Assembly: GCA_949752745.1 (NCBI GenBank)
Contig: OX457028.1
Coordinates: forward strand, 6,816,095-6,880,094
DNA: 64,000 nt
Source of the DNA: Protula sp. h YS-2021
Taxonomy: Eukaryota; Annelida; Polychaeta; Sabellida; Serpulidae
Direction: 5' to 3'
The position numbers were made by a program, and so were the translations under genes. Below, in pieces: positions 36,860 to 50,070 of this stretch (position 1 is the first letter of the stretch; each line of letters starts with the position of its first letter). The notes under the pieces are model-generated. The model was not told the DNA's origin and did no database searches. It saw only the letters and a program-made list of their open reading frames with translations.

Positions 36860-37360
36860 TCAGTTCTTAAATTCTGTTCCGTTATCTAGCCTCAATGTTC
36901 TAGGTCTTATTGTTGTTTGTTGACAAATCTCTTGAAAGGCTTGAATGACACCAGTATGACTTTTGTTTGGAATAATTTGTACCCACGAGTGTTGGGACAA
37001 GACATCATTGACAATTAGTAGAAAGTGATTACCTTCATTATTTTCTGCAATGTTGACCACATCTGCCAAGTCCACATCCAACATATCATCAATGCCACGG
37101 GTAATAATACGTTGTCGTTTAAATTTATATTTCACTGGTTGAAGTAAACTAAAGCCATCTTGGTCTTGTAACTACTTTTTCACTTTGGAATTTGCTACAG
37201 GTTGTTTGTTTTGTTTCAGTAGTTTGTATAACTTATTATGTCTTGCAAATGCTCCAGTGATTCCACGTTTAAAGTAAATATTGGTTAAGTAGTCTTTCCA
37301 CGTTACTGTAGCAACTTGAAATGAAACAAATGATTCACATAACAAAACTTTTATTGACAT
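36860..37360 (-). pseudogene. Polinton-type integrase remnant, array copy 4
   Basis: Carries the same internal TAG (about 37169-37171) and Phe-to-Leu change as copies 3 and 5; nearly identical to copy 3 over the unit. Confidence 0.8.
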
Positions 37361-38754
37361 GCAAATAAGAATATTTTAGCAATTAAAAAACTAGCAAGAA
37401 GAGTATACTATGCACTACAATTCATACATATAAGCTTCAGTGCTCTTGAAACATTTTGCAATGTCTATATTCACTTCAACTCGTCCATTATTGAACATGA
37501 CAAGCTCTGATATATCTGTTGACAGTGAAACATTATGTCATAGTGTGAAATAATTCTAGCAACTTCAACTAGCATGAGGTCAGCTGCCCAAATTGTATTG
37601 GCGTTGATAAATCCTGAAGCAATGTCAGATGTATTCTCTAGGAAATTCACCTCTTTACATTCATTTACAAAAGATTGAATAAAACGATTTCTTGGAATTA
37701 TCCTTCAAACTGCTACCCAGTGTTTATGCATTTTCTTCACTTCCAGTACCCAGTCAGATTAAAATAAACAGCCTTTGAAAACAGAAAGTCAATGCATCAA
37801 ATGTTTCTATACGTCTGTTGAGATGATGACATGTTTCATTTTTCTTCTTCTTCCTGTAATATTATGACCATGTCATTTTTAAAGCGTATTCGTATATAAG
37901 TTCTTTTAAAATATCCGCCACTCTTCTATTATTTCCTTTGATACAACTCACATAAGATTAAATTTACTGGAAAGAAAAAAAGATATTGTCACCATGTCTT
38001 CAATAATTTAATGACAAGGTTTTTGCTACTTGCTAGCAGCTTTTTATATCTTACCTTGGAAATAAAAATTTTAATTTGAAGTACTTTCAGTTTCTTCTTC
38101 TTGACACAAAATTCGTATGCAAGTCATCATGTGATTGTATATCCAATGTCATACACCGAACGTGGTGAAGTTGTAGCCTTTGGTTAGTTTATCATCCTAT
38201 TGATACTGTAGACACAATTCACCATCAGCTTCAATAACTTTTATGCTAAGATCTTCTGACACTTGAAGTTAAAATTCTGGTATTGATAAAGATTTAAAAT
38301 GATAATTCACGCAACTTGATCTTCAGGAGATAGAATATTGTCAATTCACTTGTTTGTGAATTAGTCATTTTTTATTTCAAAACAAAGCCTTAATTCCTTC
38401 CCAAACCTCATGAACACTGCATCAATATTCTTCACATGCGAAATTGCAACGCTCACCCTCCTTTAAAGACAAAATCCAGCTGAACACCTTGGTGGAAGAA
38501 TGGTTCAAATGGGTTCATAGCATTGGTAATGTCTCCCGGTGATAATGCATTTTGTAAGGATCCATGAGACCTATGATTATAATTGTAGACTAAGTCTTGT
38601 AAAATATCTTATATCGTTACGTTTGGCGATGTAGAAAATAGCGATACATCATTCTTTTGAGATGACATATGACTCTTTAAGCAAAGTTGGCTTTCGCCTC
38701 AGTCTTGATAGTATATGCATGAATGTCTTCTTTCTTTATAAACTGTCTTACCCA

Positions 38755-39255
38755 TCAGTTCTTAAATTCTGTTCCGTTATCTAGCCTCAATGTTCTAGGT
38801 CTTATTGTTGTTTGTTGACAAATCTCTTGAAAGGCTTGAATGACACCAGTATGACTTTTGTTTGGAATAATTTGTACCCACGAGTGTTGGGACAAGACAT
38901 CATTGACAATTAGTAGAAAGTGATTACCTTCATTATTTTCTGCAATGTTGACCACATCTGCCAAGTCCACATCCAACATATCATCAATGCCACGGGTAAT
39001 AATACGTTGTCGTTTAAATTTATATTTCACTGGTTGAAGTAAACTAAAGCCATCTTGGTCTTGTAACTACTTTTTCACTTTGGAATTTGCTACAGGTTGT
39101 TTGTTTTGTTTCAGTAGTTTGTATAACTTATTATGTCTTGCAAATGCTCCAGTGATTCCACGTTTAAAGTAAATATTGGTTAAGTAGTCTTTCCACGTTA
39201 CTGTAGCAACTTGAAATGAAACAAATGATTCACATAACAAAACTTTTATTGACAT
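38755..39255 (-). pseudogene. Polinton-type integrase remnant, array copy 5
   Basis: Integrase part as copies 3 and 4 (TAG at about 39064-39066). The non-integrase part of this unit, however, resembles unit 1 at several sites (for example CTTCAATATTTTAATGAC near 39892 and ACTGAACGTGG near 40051), so the last unit is a mosaic. Confidence 0.8.
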
Positions 39256-40417
39256 GCAAATAAGAATATTTTAGCAATTAAAAAACTAGCAAGAAGAGTA
39301 TACTATGCACTACAATTCATACATATAAGCTTCAGTGCTCTTGAAACATTTTGCAATGTCTATATTCACTTCAACTCGTCCATTATTGAACATGACAAGC
39401 TCTGATATATCTGTTGACAGTGAAACATTATGTCATAGTGTGAAATAATTCTAGCAACTTCAACTAGCATGAGGTCAGCTGCCCAAATTGTATTGGCGTT
39501 GATAAATCCTGAAGCAATGTCAGATGTATTCTCTAGGAAATTCACCTCTTTACATTCATTTACAAAAGATTGAATAAAACGATTTCTTGGAATTATCCTT
39601 CAAACTGCTACCCAGTGTTTATGCATTTTCTTCACTTCCAGTACCCAGTCAGATTAAAATAAACAGCCTTTGAAAAAAGAAAGTCAATGCATCAAATGTT
39701 TCTATACGTCTGTTGAGATGATGACATGTTTCATTTTTCTTCTTCTTCCTGTAATATTATGACCATGTCATTTTTAAAGCGTATTCGTATATAAGTTCTT
39801 TTAAAATATCCGCCACTCTTCTATTATTTCCTTTGATACAACTCACATAAGATTAAATTTACTGGAAAGAAAAAAAGATATTGTCACCATGTCTTCAATA
39901 TTTTAATGACAAGGTTTTTGCTACTTGCTAGCAGCTTTTTATATCTTACCTTGGAAATAAAAATTTTAATTTGAAGTACTTTCAGTTTCTTCTTCTTGAC
40001 ACAAAATTCGTATACAAGTCATCATGTGATTGTATATCCAATGTCATACACTGAACGTGGTGAAATTGTAGCGTTTAGTAAGTTTATCATCCTATTGATA
40101 CTGTAGACACAATTCACCATCAGCTTTAATAACTTTTATGCTAAGATCTTCTGACACTTGAAGTTAAAATTCTGGTATTGATAAAGATTTAAAATGATAA
40201 TTCACGCAACTTGATCTTCAGGAGATAGAATATTGTCAATTCACTTGTTTGTGAATTAGTCATTTTTTATTTCAAAACAAAGCCTTAATTCCTTCCCAAA
40301 CCTCATGAACACTGCATCAATATTCTTCACATGCGAAATTGCAACGCTCACCCTCCTTTAAAGACAAAATCCAGCTGAACACCTTGGTGGAAGAATGGTT
40401 CAAATGGGTTCATAGCT

Positions 40418-41111
40418 TTGAAGTTATATACTGTTGAAGTTGGCCAGCATGCCAATATACTGTATAGCCATAGGGACAGGGGGGTCGAGCGTTCAGAAAT
40501 GACGTTGTACCCCTTCTGCATAACTTCTAATGTATTTTCTCTCCCCAATTTTCGACATGTTATAATCTGGATGGCGTTTTTGCACTTTATCATTTGGAAG
40601 TAATAGCAACTTTTGTTGCTTACATGTTGGCTCTTCCACCTTTCAACTAACATTGAAGGAGGTTCTGACCTTTCATAGCGTTACTGCTCTCTCTTCTGCT
40701 TGCTCTTCTTCTTCTTTGATCCTACTCCTTGCACCTTCTCCTAGATGAGGACAGAGGTGATGGGTATGATGTTACTTCCATTTCCGTGAATAACGTCGCA
40801 TTAGCTCCCGTAATTATATCACTTCCTGTTGTTATGGTTACCATATATAATTTCCAGCTACTCGGCTTCTGCTCCAGCAAAAATCTTGTTTTCATACTCC
40901 TGATAGACAGACAAATGGTTCGTGGACGCTCATTACATCTGAAATTAAATTTTATAAATGTCTTACAATGTTAATTTTGCCATTATAAATTTACGAAATG
41001 ATGCATAAATTACTGGACTCTGTGCAAACAAGTCTCGCGATAAACAGATAGAATTGCTAGCTTCTGTGCCACGCTGTTTTTGCCAACAAACTCAGTACTC
41101 AATTGAATGAT
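40418..41111. other. No gene seen
   Basis: Single-copy flank right of the array; no recognised protein or repeat signal. Confidence 0.5.
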
Positions 41112-42727
41112 CAGGAGTAGCAGGAAAACGGGGGCTCTGCGTCAATCAATCATCGTGTTGTCATCAGTCACATGACCAATTAAGCCTCGCCCATCGATTA
41201 AAGCTGTCAATCACGTGATTAATTAAGCCCCGCCCACTTTCTGTCTATCACCTGTCAATCATCGTGACGTCATGAAACACGTGACCAATGAAAAGCCAAT
41301 GAAATCAATGAAGAAAATGAAGCCCCACCCACTTTCTGTCGATCACCAGTCAATCATAGTGACGTCACACCCCCTCAAATCTATTTTTAGACTGCGAAAA
41401 TTTTACAACATTTATTTTTAGTAACTTTTAAAAAAGTAGATAACTTTTGTTATGTTCCACGGAATTGAATAGAAATTTCACCGTCTGATTCAGTTTTATG
41501 TCTAGCTTGACATAAAGTAGTCACAGGCTATTTACGCAGGTGGTTGTAAGCATAATGTTTATTTAAAGTAGTCACAGATTATTTGCACAGGTGGCTGTAT
41601 GCATAATTGTTTCTCCTCAAAATTTGAACTTTTAAAAAGTGATGAAGTCGATAACTTTCGTTATCGTTGACCGATTTGAATGAAACTTTTACTGTTTGAT
41701 TCATTTTTATGTCTAGTTTTGACATAAAGTGTCATAGGCTATTTGTACAGGTAGCTGCATGTATAATTGTTTCACCTTAAAATTTTAGCTTTTAAAAAGT
41801 AAAAAAGTGTATAATTTCCGTCATGGTTAACCGATTTGAATGAAAATTTCACAGTTTGATTCTGTTTTATGTCTATAAAGTGATTATAGACTATTTGCAT
41901 AGGTGGTTGTAAGCACTTTGTGGGTGAGAAGAGCAACATGTTGAACAACATGTTCAACATATTTAGCATGTTGAACAACAGCTTGTTGAACAACTTGTTA
42001 AACAATTGTTGTACAACAACTTGTTGAACAATACCATGACGTAATATTTTCTAAAAATAATTTGAACACGTCTTTGAATGGGCAGCTCATTCGAACGCCT
42101 CTTTGAATGGGTGTGCTCTTCTCACCCACAATGTGCTTACAACCACATATGCAAATAGTCTAGAATCACTTGATAGACATAAAACAGAATCAAACGGTGA
42201 AATTTTCATTCAAATCGGTTAACCATGACGGAAGTTATATACCTTTTTTTTACTTTTTAAAAGCTAAAATTTTAAGGTGAAATAATTATACATACAGCTA
42301 CCTGTGCAAATAGCCTATGACACTTTATGTCAAAACTAGACATAAAACTGAATCAAACGGTGAAATTTCCATTCAAATCCGTGGAACATAACAAAAGTTA
42401 TCTACTTTTTTAAAAGTTACTAAAAACAAATTTTGTAAAATTTCCCAGTCTAAAACTAGATATGAGGGGGGTGTGACGTCACTATGATTGACTGGTGATC
42501 GACAGAAAGTGGGTGGAGCTTCATTTTCTTCATTGATTTCACTGGCTTTTCATTGGTCATGTGTTTTTCATGACGTCACGATGATTGACAGGTGATAGAC
42601 AGAAAGTGGGCGGGGCTTAATTGATCACGTGATTGACAGCTTTAATTGATGTGCGAGGCTTAATTGGTCACGTGACTGATGACGCCGCGATGATTGATTG
42701 ACGCAGAACCCCCGTTTTCCTACTACT
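41112..42727. mobile_element. Large foldback (palindromic) element
   Basis: The left arm (about 41112-41995) and right arm (about 42060-42727) are imperfect inverted copies. Both start at the outside with AGGAAAACGGGGG, then TCTGCGTCAATCAATCATCG, a GTCACGTG-type block, CCCGCCCACTTTCTGTC, GTGACGTCA and AT-rich repeats of about 170 bp present two to three times per arm. The short centre is rich in AACATGTTGAACAAC palindromes and is bounded by GGGTGAGAAGAGC and its complement. No coding capacity; a target duplication was not resolved. Confidence 0.85.
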
Positions 42728-43285
42728 ATCTGGAGGTTTCCAGTTTATAATTGCTTATAATTATGAATGGTAATACTTAAATTTGTGTTCCCTTTTATTC
42801 ACATTTCAACCTACATATGTAACCTATCAAAATTGCATTTATGATTTATTTTGTACCTTTTTATGTATCAGCACAACAATACAACATTTATATGGACCAA
42901 GTGAATCAAGGATATACCATTCTCATCACCCATTTAAGAATATTTATGTTCCTTCTGCTAGCTGTTTAATATGATAGATTTATATGAATGATCTGTCCTT
43001 CAGATTTGCTAGCTAGAAGACAAAAGTTCACCACAAGGATGATTTGTTTCCTATTATCGGTTGCTTTCGATAGCAAGCTTGATTTTCTTGGAAGAGCGAA
43101 TGAATAGGCGGTCTTATTGAATTATAAAATTATACATACTCGAACGGATACAATGTTTTGTTTGTATTTTCGGCCATTTCTATCTAAATGAAGCAAATCA
43201 AAATATTTAGTTGCTGGAAATCATTCATAAACACCTGTATTGAACATAAGAATATTTACTGCATTATGATGTTTTATGAACACAG
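42728..43285. other. No gene seen
   Basis: AT-rich sequence between the foldback element and the LINE fragment. Confidence 0.5.
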
Positions 43286-43911
43286 AGCACACGCACACTC
43301 TGTTTCAGCAGTTGAAAATTTTAAAATTTTATGATTTGATAGATTTCAAAATTGCTGTTATAATGTTTAAGGCTTATAACCGAGAGCTACCCGAAAATAT
43401 TCAAAACCTTTTCTCTCTTCATGTTTCTTCTTGTGCTTATAGGCTCAGAAGTGAAGGTAGATTCAAAAGTCAATACGCACGTACGTCAGTCAAAGCGAAA
43501 TGTATCAGTGTTCATGGGATCAATTTATTTAATTCACTACCGTTTAACGTCATTAATGCACCTAATCTAGCCACGTTCAAAAGATCATATAAGACAGTTG
43601 TGTTTGAAACATATAAATTAAACTGTGTATTTGGTTGTTTCGGAACATATTTCAGAAAGTAAGGTATTAGTAAACGATTAATGCTTTTAATTTGCTTAAC
43701 CTTAAGAGTGTAAGTAGGCGATTCTATTCATAAGTTTTGTACTTTTACGAATCGCCTTTTCTATCTGTCCAGTGAAACTGTGAGTATTCAAGTATACGTT
43801 GCATTTATATGTATTTTGTCCTCGTAATGTGAATCTTTGGTGTGTACTTCTTGTTTTCTTGTATCATGTCCATGATCAGATGAATAAACTTAAATTGAAT
43901 TGAATTGAACT
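43286..43911 (+). mobile_element. 5'-truncated LINE, reverse-transcriptase C-terminus
   Basis: An open frame (ending at 43662) encodes LFQQLKILKFYDLIDFKIAV, followed by YNRELPENIQNLF, then HGINLFNSLPFNVINAPN and FKRSYKT. This is the well-known C-terminal tail of non-LTR retrotransposon polymerases of the jockey/CR1 group. About 245 bp of 3' UTR follows, ending in ATTGAATTGAATTGAA, a short tandem tail typical of such elements. The catalytic part is absent, so this is a dead 5'-truncated copy. Confidence 0.75.
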
Positions 43912-45544
43912 ATATGTGAAATTCGGGTGTTTGTGAAATTTGGTGTAGCCGAACATAAACTGAATCACGATTCAAGGTGAGTCATCCATTTTTGACGTCA
44001 AACAGGGTTTCCTGGTTGGGATTCCGCTGAAGTATTTTGAAAGTTATTCAAAAGTTTTGAAGTACCATCTTTAAATAATGTTTCTACTGAAATCTTTGAA
44101 AATCGTAGATTGTTGGAGGAGCTAATTGTGTACATCGAACGTGTTGTTATCTCATTTTAGTCGTTTGGATGTTCTTGGGAAATTCCTCGTAAACAAGTTG
44201 CTTGTGACTCTCCCGAACATTTCTGTGAGTCATATTACTGACGCGCGTTACTCACCAAATACAAATCAGTTGAACATTGTGGTAACAGTATTTCTAGTGG
44301 AGGGCTTTCGTGATGGCAGGTAAGGTGTTATATCACTGTTGTTATTTGTATTTATTTATTGGTGACTTGAATTTTTGTAACGAAATGGCTATTCACTAGG
44401 TTCGAAATCTTGATATACTTTTGTAAACTTCTAAAGTTTTTGACCTACCGGCATATATGAACACTTAGTGAGGCTGTATAAAATTAACCTCAAGCAGACG
44501 TCGGTCCCTCATACTTAGCATAATTAGCCAAATCACACTTTTAACTTTTGGTGAGATCAGCTGGGTATTCGCAAAATATCTTACGAGTGTACAACTGCAA
44601 CAATACTCTTCGAAGTTTTCATTATCTGCCTTTTGTTTTCGTTACAAAAATTTGTCGGTACTCCCCCCCCCCCCCCCCCCCCATCCTGAATTGTTCTTGA
44701 ACCCCCATGAACATCTCAGTGGTGGTGTGTACCCAAATTTTACCCCGATTGCTTGAGAAATTCCTGACCTACTTTAATGTATGCTTTCCTTGATTGAAAT
44801 CGAAAAGCACGGGACTGTGATTGGGCTTATCTCTGATTAGCTGACAACAAAATCGTCGGATCTCCTGAACGACACCATAACCAACCCTCTAAATTTTGTA
44901 GTGGAATATTATCCTTTGTATAAGCCGACCCTAATCTCAGACCCTACTCTTATGTCGGACCCTTATTGTAATCCCTAAAAATCTGAAAGTATATTTGGTA
45001 GTTAATGTGGCTGCGAAATGAGTCTGGAATCGAAAATACAGTCTTTGCAGTTAGCTTATCCTTTAATCCATTTGCACTGTCTGTATAGCATATGCCAAGT
45101 ATAGCAAAATAACCCAGGGCAAGATTCCAAACAACTTTCGTACTACACTTATTGTAGTACCAGAAATGGTGTCCGACTGCGGTCAATAGCTGGAGCTACC
45201 GCAAGCAGAATTTGTATTGGATTATGTTCCTATACAGCAGGCCTTTTGTAATTAAAGTTTTACCCAACCTATCATTTTCAAGCCAAAAAATTATTTGCTT
45301 CAAGGAATTGTAATTGGGAAGAAAGGTGAAAAAAAATGGAAAAAAAACACCTTTCGTCCTGGTAGAAAAGGTAGAAAGTTGGAGAGAAACATTAGGATGT
45401 ACTGGTTTGTGATAACGATTTGTCTTATTTTTGAAACTTATGTCACGGGTTCTTTGTATTTCTACCCCCTTGTGACATACTCCGGCAATCGAAGCTCACC
45501 AATTACACCATTCTGTTTGTTAGTGTTTACCTGATTGCCACTTT
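43912..45544. other. No recognised gene; C run
   Basis: Apart from the candidate exon at 44161-44319 this interval holds a C run (about 44663-44682) and unremarkable sequence. Confidence 0.5.
44161..44319 (+). CDS. Candidate isolated exon, unknown product
   Basis: 159 nt between a good acceptor (TCTCATTTTAG) and a strong donor (GTAAGG), open in one frame with phase 2 in and phase 2 out (52 full codons). It encodes a hydrophobic stretch LGKFLVNKLLVTLPNISVSH, then DARYSPNTNQLNIVV and VFLVEGFRDG. I do not recognise the family. A chance open frame with good splice signals is the main alternative. Confidence 0.3.
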
Positions 45545-45639
45545 TTAGCCCAGCTTACGGTACACGTAAGCTGGGGTATTCCTATCGGTCTGCGGATGGC
45601 GTCCGTTAGTTAGTTAGTTAGTTAGTTCGCTGTAAACTT

Positions 45640-47270
45640 TGTTTCAAAATGCTTCTCCTCCTACAATTCTGATCCGATGTCATTTATTTTTGGTGTGAGG
45701 CATCCCTAAGGGGTCGTGCATACGGCTTGTGCTTTTCTTGTCGATCGGGTGATTTTTTAATTTTTGGCGAATTTTTAAAGAAAAAAATTAAAAATGTATC
45801 TCCTCCTACATTTTTGACATGATGTCATTTATTTTTGGTATGAGGCACCCCTAAAGGGTCGTGCATACGGCTTGTGCTTTTTTAGTTGATCGGACAATTT
45901 TTGTATTTTTGGGGATTTTTTTAAGCAAAAATTTTGAAAAAAATGCATCTACTCCTACAATTTTGATTCGATGTCATTTATTTTTGGTGTGAGGATTTCC
46001 CAAGCGGTCGTGCATACGGCTTGTGCTTTTTTAGTCGATCGGGTGATTTTTGAATTTTTGGGGATTTTTTGAAGAAATTTTAAAATGCATCTCCTCTTAC
46101 ATTTTGGACCCGATGTCATTTATTTTTGGTATGAGGCACCCCTGAAGGTTCGTGCATACGGCTTATGCTTTTTTAGTTTATATTTTTGGGGAATTTTTTA
46201 AGCAAAAATTTCGAAAATAATTCAAAATGCATCTACCCCTACAATATTGATTCGATGTCATTTATTTATGGTGTGAGTGCATACGGCTTGTGCTTTTTAG
46301 TCGATCGGGCAATTTTTGTATTTTTAGGGAGTTTTTGAAGAAAAAAACTTCAAAATGCATTTCCCGCTACAGTTTTGAACCTTTTTTTTGGGGGGGGGGG
46401 GGGGGTTTGAGGCATCCCTAAGGGGTTGAGAATACGACATTTATTTTTGGTATGAGTGCATACGGCTTGTGGTTTTTAGACCATCGGGCAATTTTTGTAT
46501 TTTTAGGGAGTTTTTGAAGAAAAAAACTTGAAAATGCATTTCCTGCTACAGTTTTGAACCTTTTTTTTTTTTTTTTTTGGGTTTGAGGCATCCCTAAGAG
46601 GTTGAGAATACGACATTTATTTTTGGCGTGAGTGCATACGGCTTGTGCTTTTTAGTCCATCGGGCAATTTTTGTATTTTTAGGGAGTTTTTGAAGAAAAA
46701 AACGTTAAAATGCATTTCCCCCTACAGTTTTGAACCTTTTTTTTTTTTTTGGGTTTGAGGCATCCCTAAGGGGCTGAGAATACGACTTGCACTTTTTAGT
46801 CGATCCGACAATGTCTGTATTTTTTGGGAATTTTTGAAGAAAAACTTCAAAATGCATTTCCTCCTACAGTTTTTATCCTATTTCATTTATGTTTGCTATG
46901 AGGCATCCTTAGGTAGGTCTCGCATACGGCTTGTGCTATTTGACTCGACTTGGGAATTTTTGATTTCGGGGGGAATTTTTGATGAAAATACCTCAAAATG
47001 CATTTTCTCCGGCAGTTTTGATCAAACATCATTTATTTTGGGGCTGAGGCATGCTTAGGGTGTCGTGAATATGGCCTGTCTTTTTCAGTCGATGAGAGAA
47101 TTTTTGAAGAAAAAAATTCAAAATGCATTTCCTCCTACAGTTTTTATCAGATTTCATTTATTTTCGATATGAGCCGTCTCTAGGGGGTCATGCATACGGC
47201 TTGCGCTTTTTGAGTGAATTCGAAAACTTCTGAAATTTTTTCGGAATTTTTGAAAAAAAAAATTAAATGA
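45640..47270 (+). repeat. About 145-bp degenerate repeats
   Basis: CATACGGCTTGTGC recurs at 45719, 45864, 46013, 46154 and further, spaced 141-149 bp, with flanking ATGCATCTCCTCCTACA and TCATTTATTTTTGG blocks. Later copies are increasingly diverged and contain G or T runs near 46384-46405, 46561-46578 and 46738-46750. Confidence 0.8.
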
Positions 47271-47282
47271 ATCTCCTCCTCC

Positions 47283-50070
47283 AGCGCATAAACGCAAGTT
47301 AAATAAACTTGCACAGTAGTCAGATTTAACAACCGCACATCGACGCAAGTTAAAGAAACATTCGCAGTAGTCAAAATTAAGTACTCCGCATCAATGCAAG
47401 TTAAATAAACATGCGCATTGGTCCGAATTGTGAACTGCGCATCGACGGAAGATAAATAAAGATGCGAACTGGTCCAAAATAAGCACCGCGCATCAACGCA
47501 GGTTAAATAAACATGCGCACTGGTCCGAAAAAAGAACTACGCTTCGACGTAAGTTGAATAGACATGCGCAGTGGTCTGAAATGCGAACCGCGCATCAACG
47601 CAGCCTAAAGAAACATGCGCACTGGCCCGAAATGCGAACCGCACATCGAGGCAAATTAAATAAACATGCGCAGTGGTCCGAAATGCGAACGGCGCATCAA
47701 CGCAAGTCAAATAAATATGCGCACTGCTCTGAAATGAGAACCACGCGTCAACACAAGTTAAATAAACATGGGCAATGGCCTGAAATGCGAAGCGCGCATC
47801 GACGGAAGTTAAATAAACATGCGATCCGGTGCAAAATAAGCACCGCACATCAACGCAAGTTAAACAAACATGTGCACTTGTCCGAAAAAAAGAACCACGC
47901 ATCGACGCAAGTTGAATAGACATGCGCAGTGGTCTGAAATGAGAACCACGCATCAACGCAAGTTGAATAAACATGCGCAGTGGTCCGAAGAAAGAACCAT
48001 GAATCGACGCAAGTTGAATAGACATAAGAGTCGGGCATCAACACAACCTAAAGAAACAGGTATACTGGTCCGAAATGCGAACCGGATATCAACGCAAATT
48101 AAATAAACATGCACACTGGTCCGAATTGCGAACCGCACATAAGCGTAAGTTAAATAAACATTTGCACCGGTCCAAAATAAGTACCGAGCATCAACACAAG
48201 TTAAATAAACATGCGCAATGGTCCAAAATGCGAACTACGCATCAACACAAGTTAAAAAAAAACATGTGCGCTGGTCCGAAATGCGAACCGCCCAGCAACA
48301 CAAGCTAAATAAGCAAGCACACTGGACCAAAATAAGCACCTTGCATCAACGCAAGTTAAATAAACATGCGCACTATTTCGAAATGCGGACTGCCCATTAA
48401 CGCAATTTAAATAACATGCGCACTATTCAAAACAAGAACTGCGCATCAATGCAAATTAAATAAACATGCGCACTGGTCCAGAATAAGAACCACGCATCAA
48501 CTCAAATTAAAGAAATATGCGCATTGGCCTGAAATAAGAACCGTGCATCGACGCACGTTAAATAAACATACGCAGTGGTTCGAAATGCGAACTACGCGCC
48601 AACGTAAGTTAAATAAACATTTGCACTGGTCTAAAATAAGCACCACGTATCAACACAAGTTAAATAAACATTTGCACCGGTGCAAAATAAGTACCGATCA
48701 TCAACACAAGTTAAATAAATATGCGCAATGGTCCAAAATGCGAACCACGCATCAACACAAGTTAAAAAAAAACATGCGCGCTGGTCCGAAATGCGAACCG
48801 CACAGCAACACAAGCTAAATAAGCAAGCACACTGGACCAAAATAAGCACCTTGCATCAACGCAAGTTAAATTAAAATGCACACTATGTCGAAATGCGAAC
48901 TGCCCATTAACGCAACTTAAATAACATGCGCACTATTCAAAATAAGAACTGCGCATCAACGCAAATTAAATAAACATGCGCACTGGTCCAGAATAAGAAC
49001 CATGCATCAACTCAAGTTAAAGAAATATGCGCATTGGCCTGAAATAAGAACCGTGCATCGACGCACGTTAAATAAACATACGCAGTGGTTCGAAATGCGA
49101 ACTACGCGCCAACTTAAGTTAAATAAACATTTGCACTGGTCTAAAATAAGCACCGGCCATCAACGCAAGTTAAATAAACATGCGCACTTCTCCGAAATTC
49201 GAACCGCCCATCAACACAAATTAAATAGACATGCGCAGTAGTTCGAAATGCGAATCACGCTCCAACGCAAGTTAAATAAACATTTGCACTGGTCCAAAAT
49301 AAGCACCTTGCATCAACGCAAGTTAAATAAACATGCGCACTGGTCCGAAATTCGAACCGCGCATTAACGCAAGTTAAATAAACATGCGTAATGATCCGAA
49401 ATCCGAACTGCTCATCAACGCAAGTTAAATAAACATGCACACTGGTCCAAAATGCAAACCGCGCACCAACGCAAGTTAAATAAACATAGGCACACGTCCA
49501 AAATAAGCACCGTGCATCAACGCAAGTTAAATAAACATGCAAACTGGTCCGGAATGCCAACCGCGTATCAAGGCAACCTAAGAAAACTTGGGCTGTCCGA
49601 AATAAGTATGCTCATCAACGCAAGTAAAATAAACATGCGCATTGGTATGGAATAAGAACCGCACATCAACACAAGGTAAATAAACATGCGCACTGATCCG
49701 AAATAAGAACCGCACATCAACACAAGGTAAATAAACATGCGCACTGATCCGAAATAAGAACCGCACATCAACACAATGTAAATAAAGACGCGCATTGATC
49801 CGAAATAAGAACCGCACATCAACACAAGGTAAATAAACGTGCGCACTGATCCGAAATAAGAACCGCACATCCACAAAAGGTAAAAAAAAAAAACATGGGC
49901 CCTCGTCAGAAATGCGAACCGCACATCAACGGAAGTTAAATAAACATGTGCACTGTTCCAAAATGGGAACCGCGCATCTACGCGAAATTAAATAAACATG
50001 CGTACTTGTCTGAATAAGAACCGCGCATCAAGGCAAGTTACATAAATATGCGCACTGGTCCGAAATGCGA
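47283..50070 (+). repeat. 51-bp tandem array
   Basis: About 54 degenerate copies of a 51-bp unit (blocks CAACGCAAGTTAAATAAACA and TGCGCACTGGTCCGAAATGC). Exact 51-bp spacing is seen, for example, at 49315 and 49366. Larger duplications are evident: about 48160-48540 closely resembles 48660-49040. Frames read as 17-residue repeats on both strands and are artefacts. Confidence 0.93.

Larger units (their letters stand above)
30943..40417 (-). repeat. Five-fold tandem array of a 1,895-bp Polinton segment
   Basis: The block TTGGTAATGTCTCCCGG recurs at 30943, 32838, 34733, 36628 and 38523, every 1,895 bp, and the array ends at about 40417 (5 x 1,895 = 9,475 bp). Each unit holds the integrase remnant plus about 1.2 kb of AT-rich sequence with coding-like fragments. 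Copies differ by scattered substitutions; copies 3, 4 and 5 share private changes. The junction reads CATAGCATTGGTAATG, whereas the left boundary is CTTCTTGGTAATG and the right CATAGCTTTGAAG, consistent with duplication at a short TTGG(TAATG) microhomology. Confidence 0.93.

Noticed and set aside
41772..42005. Minus-strand frame with FNMLNML repeats
   Set aside because: Generated by the AACATGTTGAACAAC palindromic centre of the foldback element.
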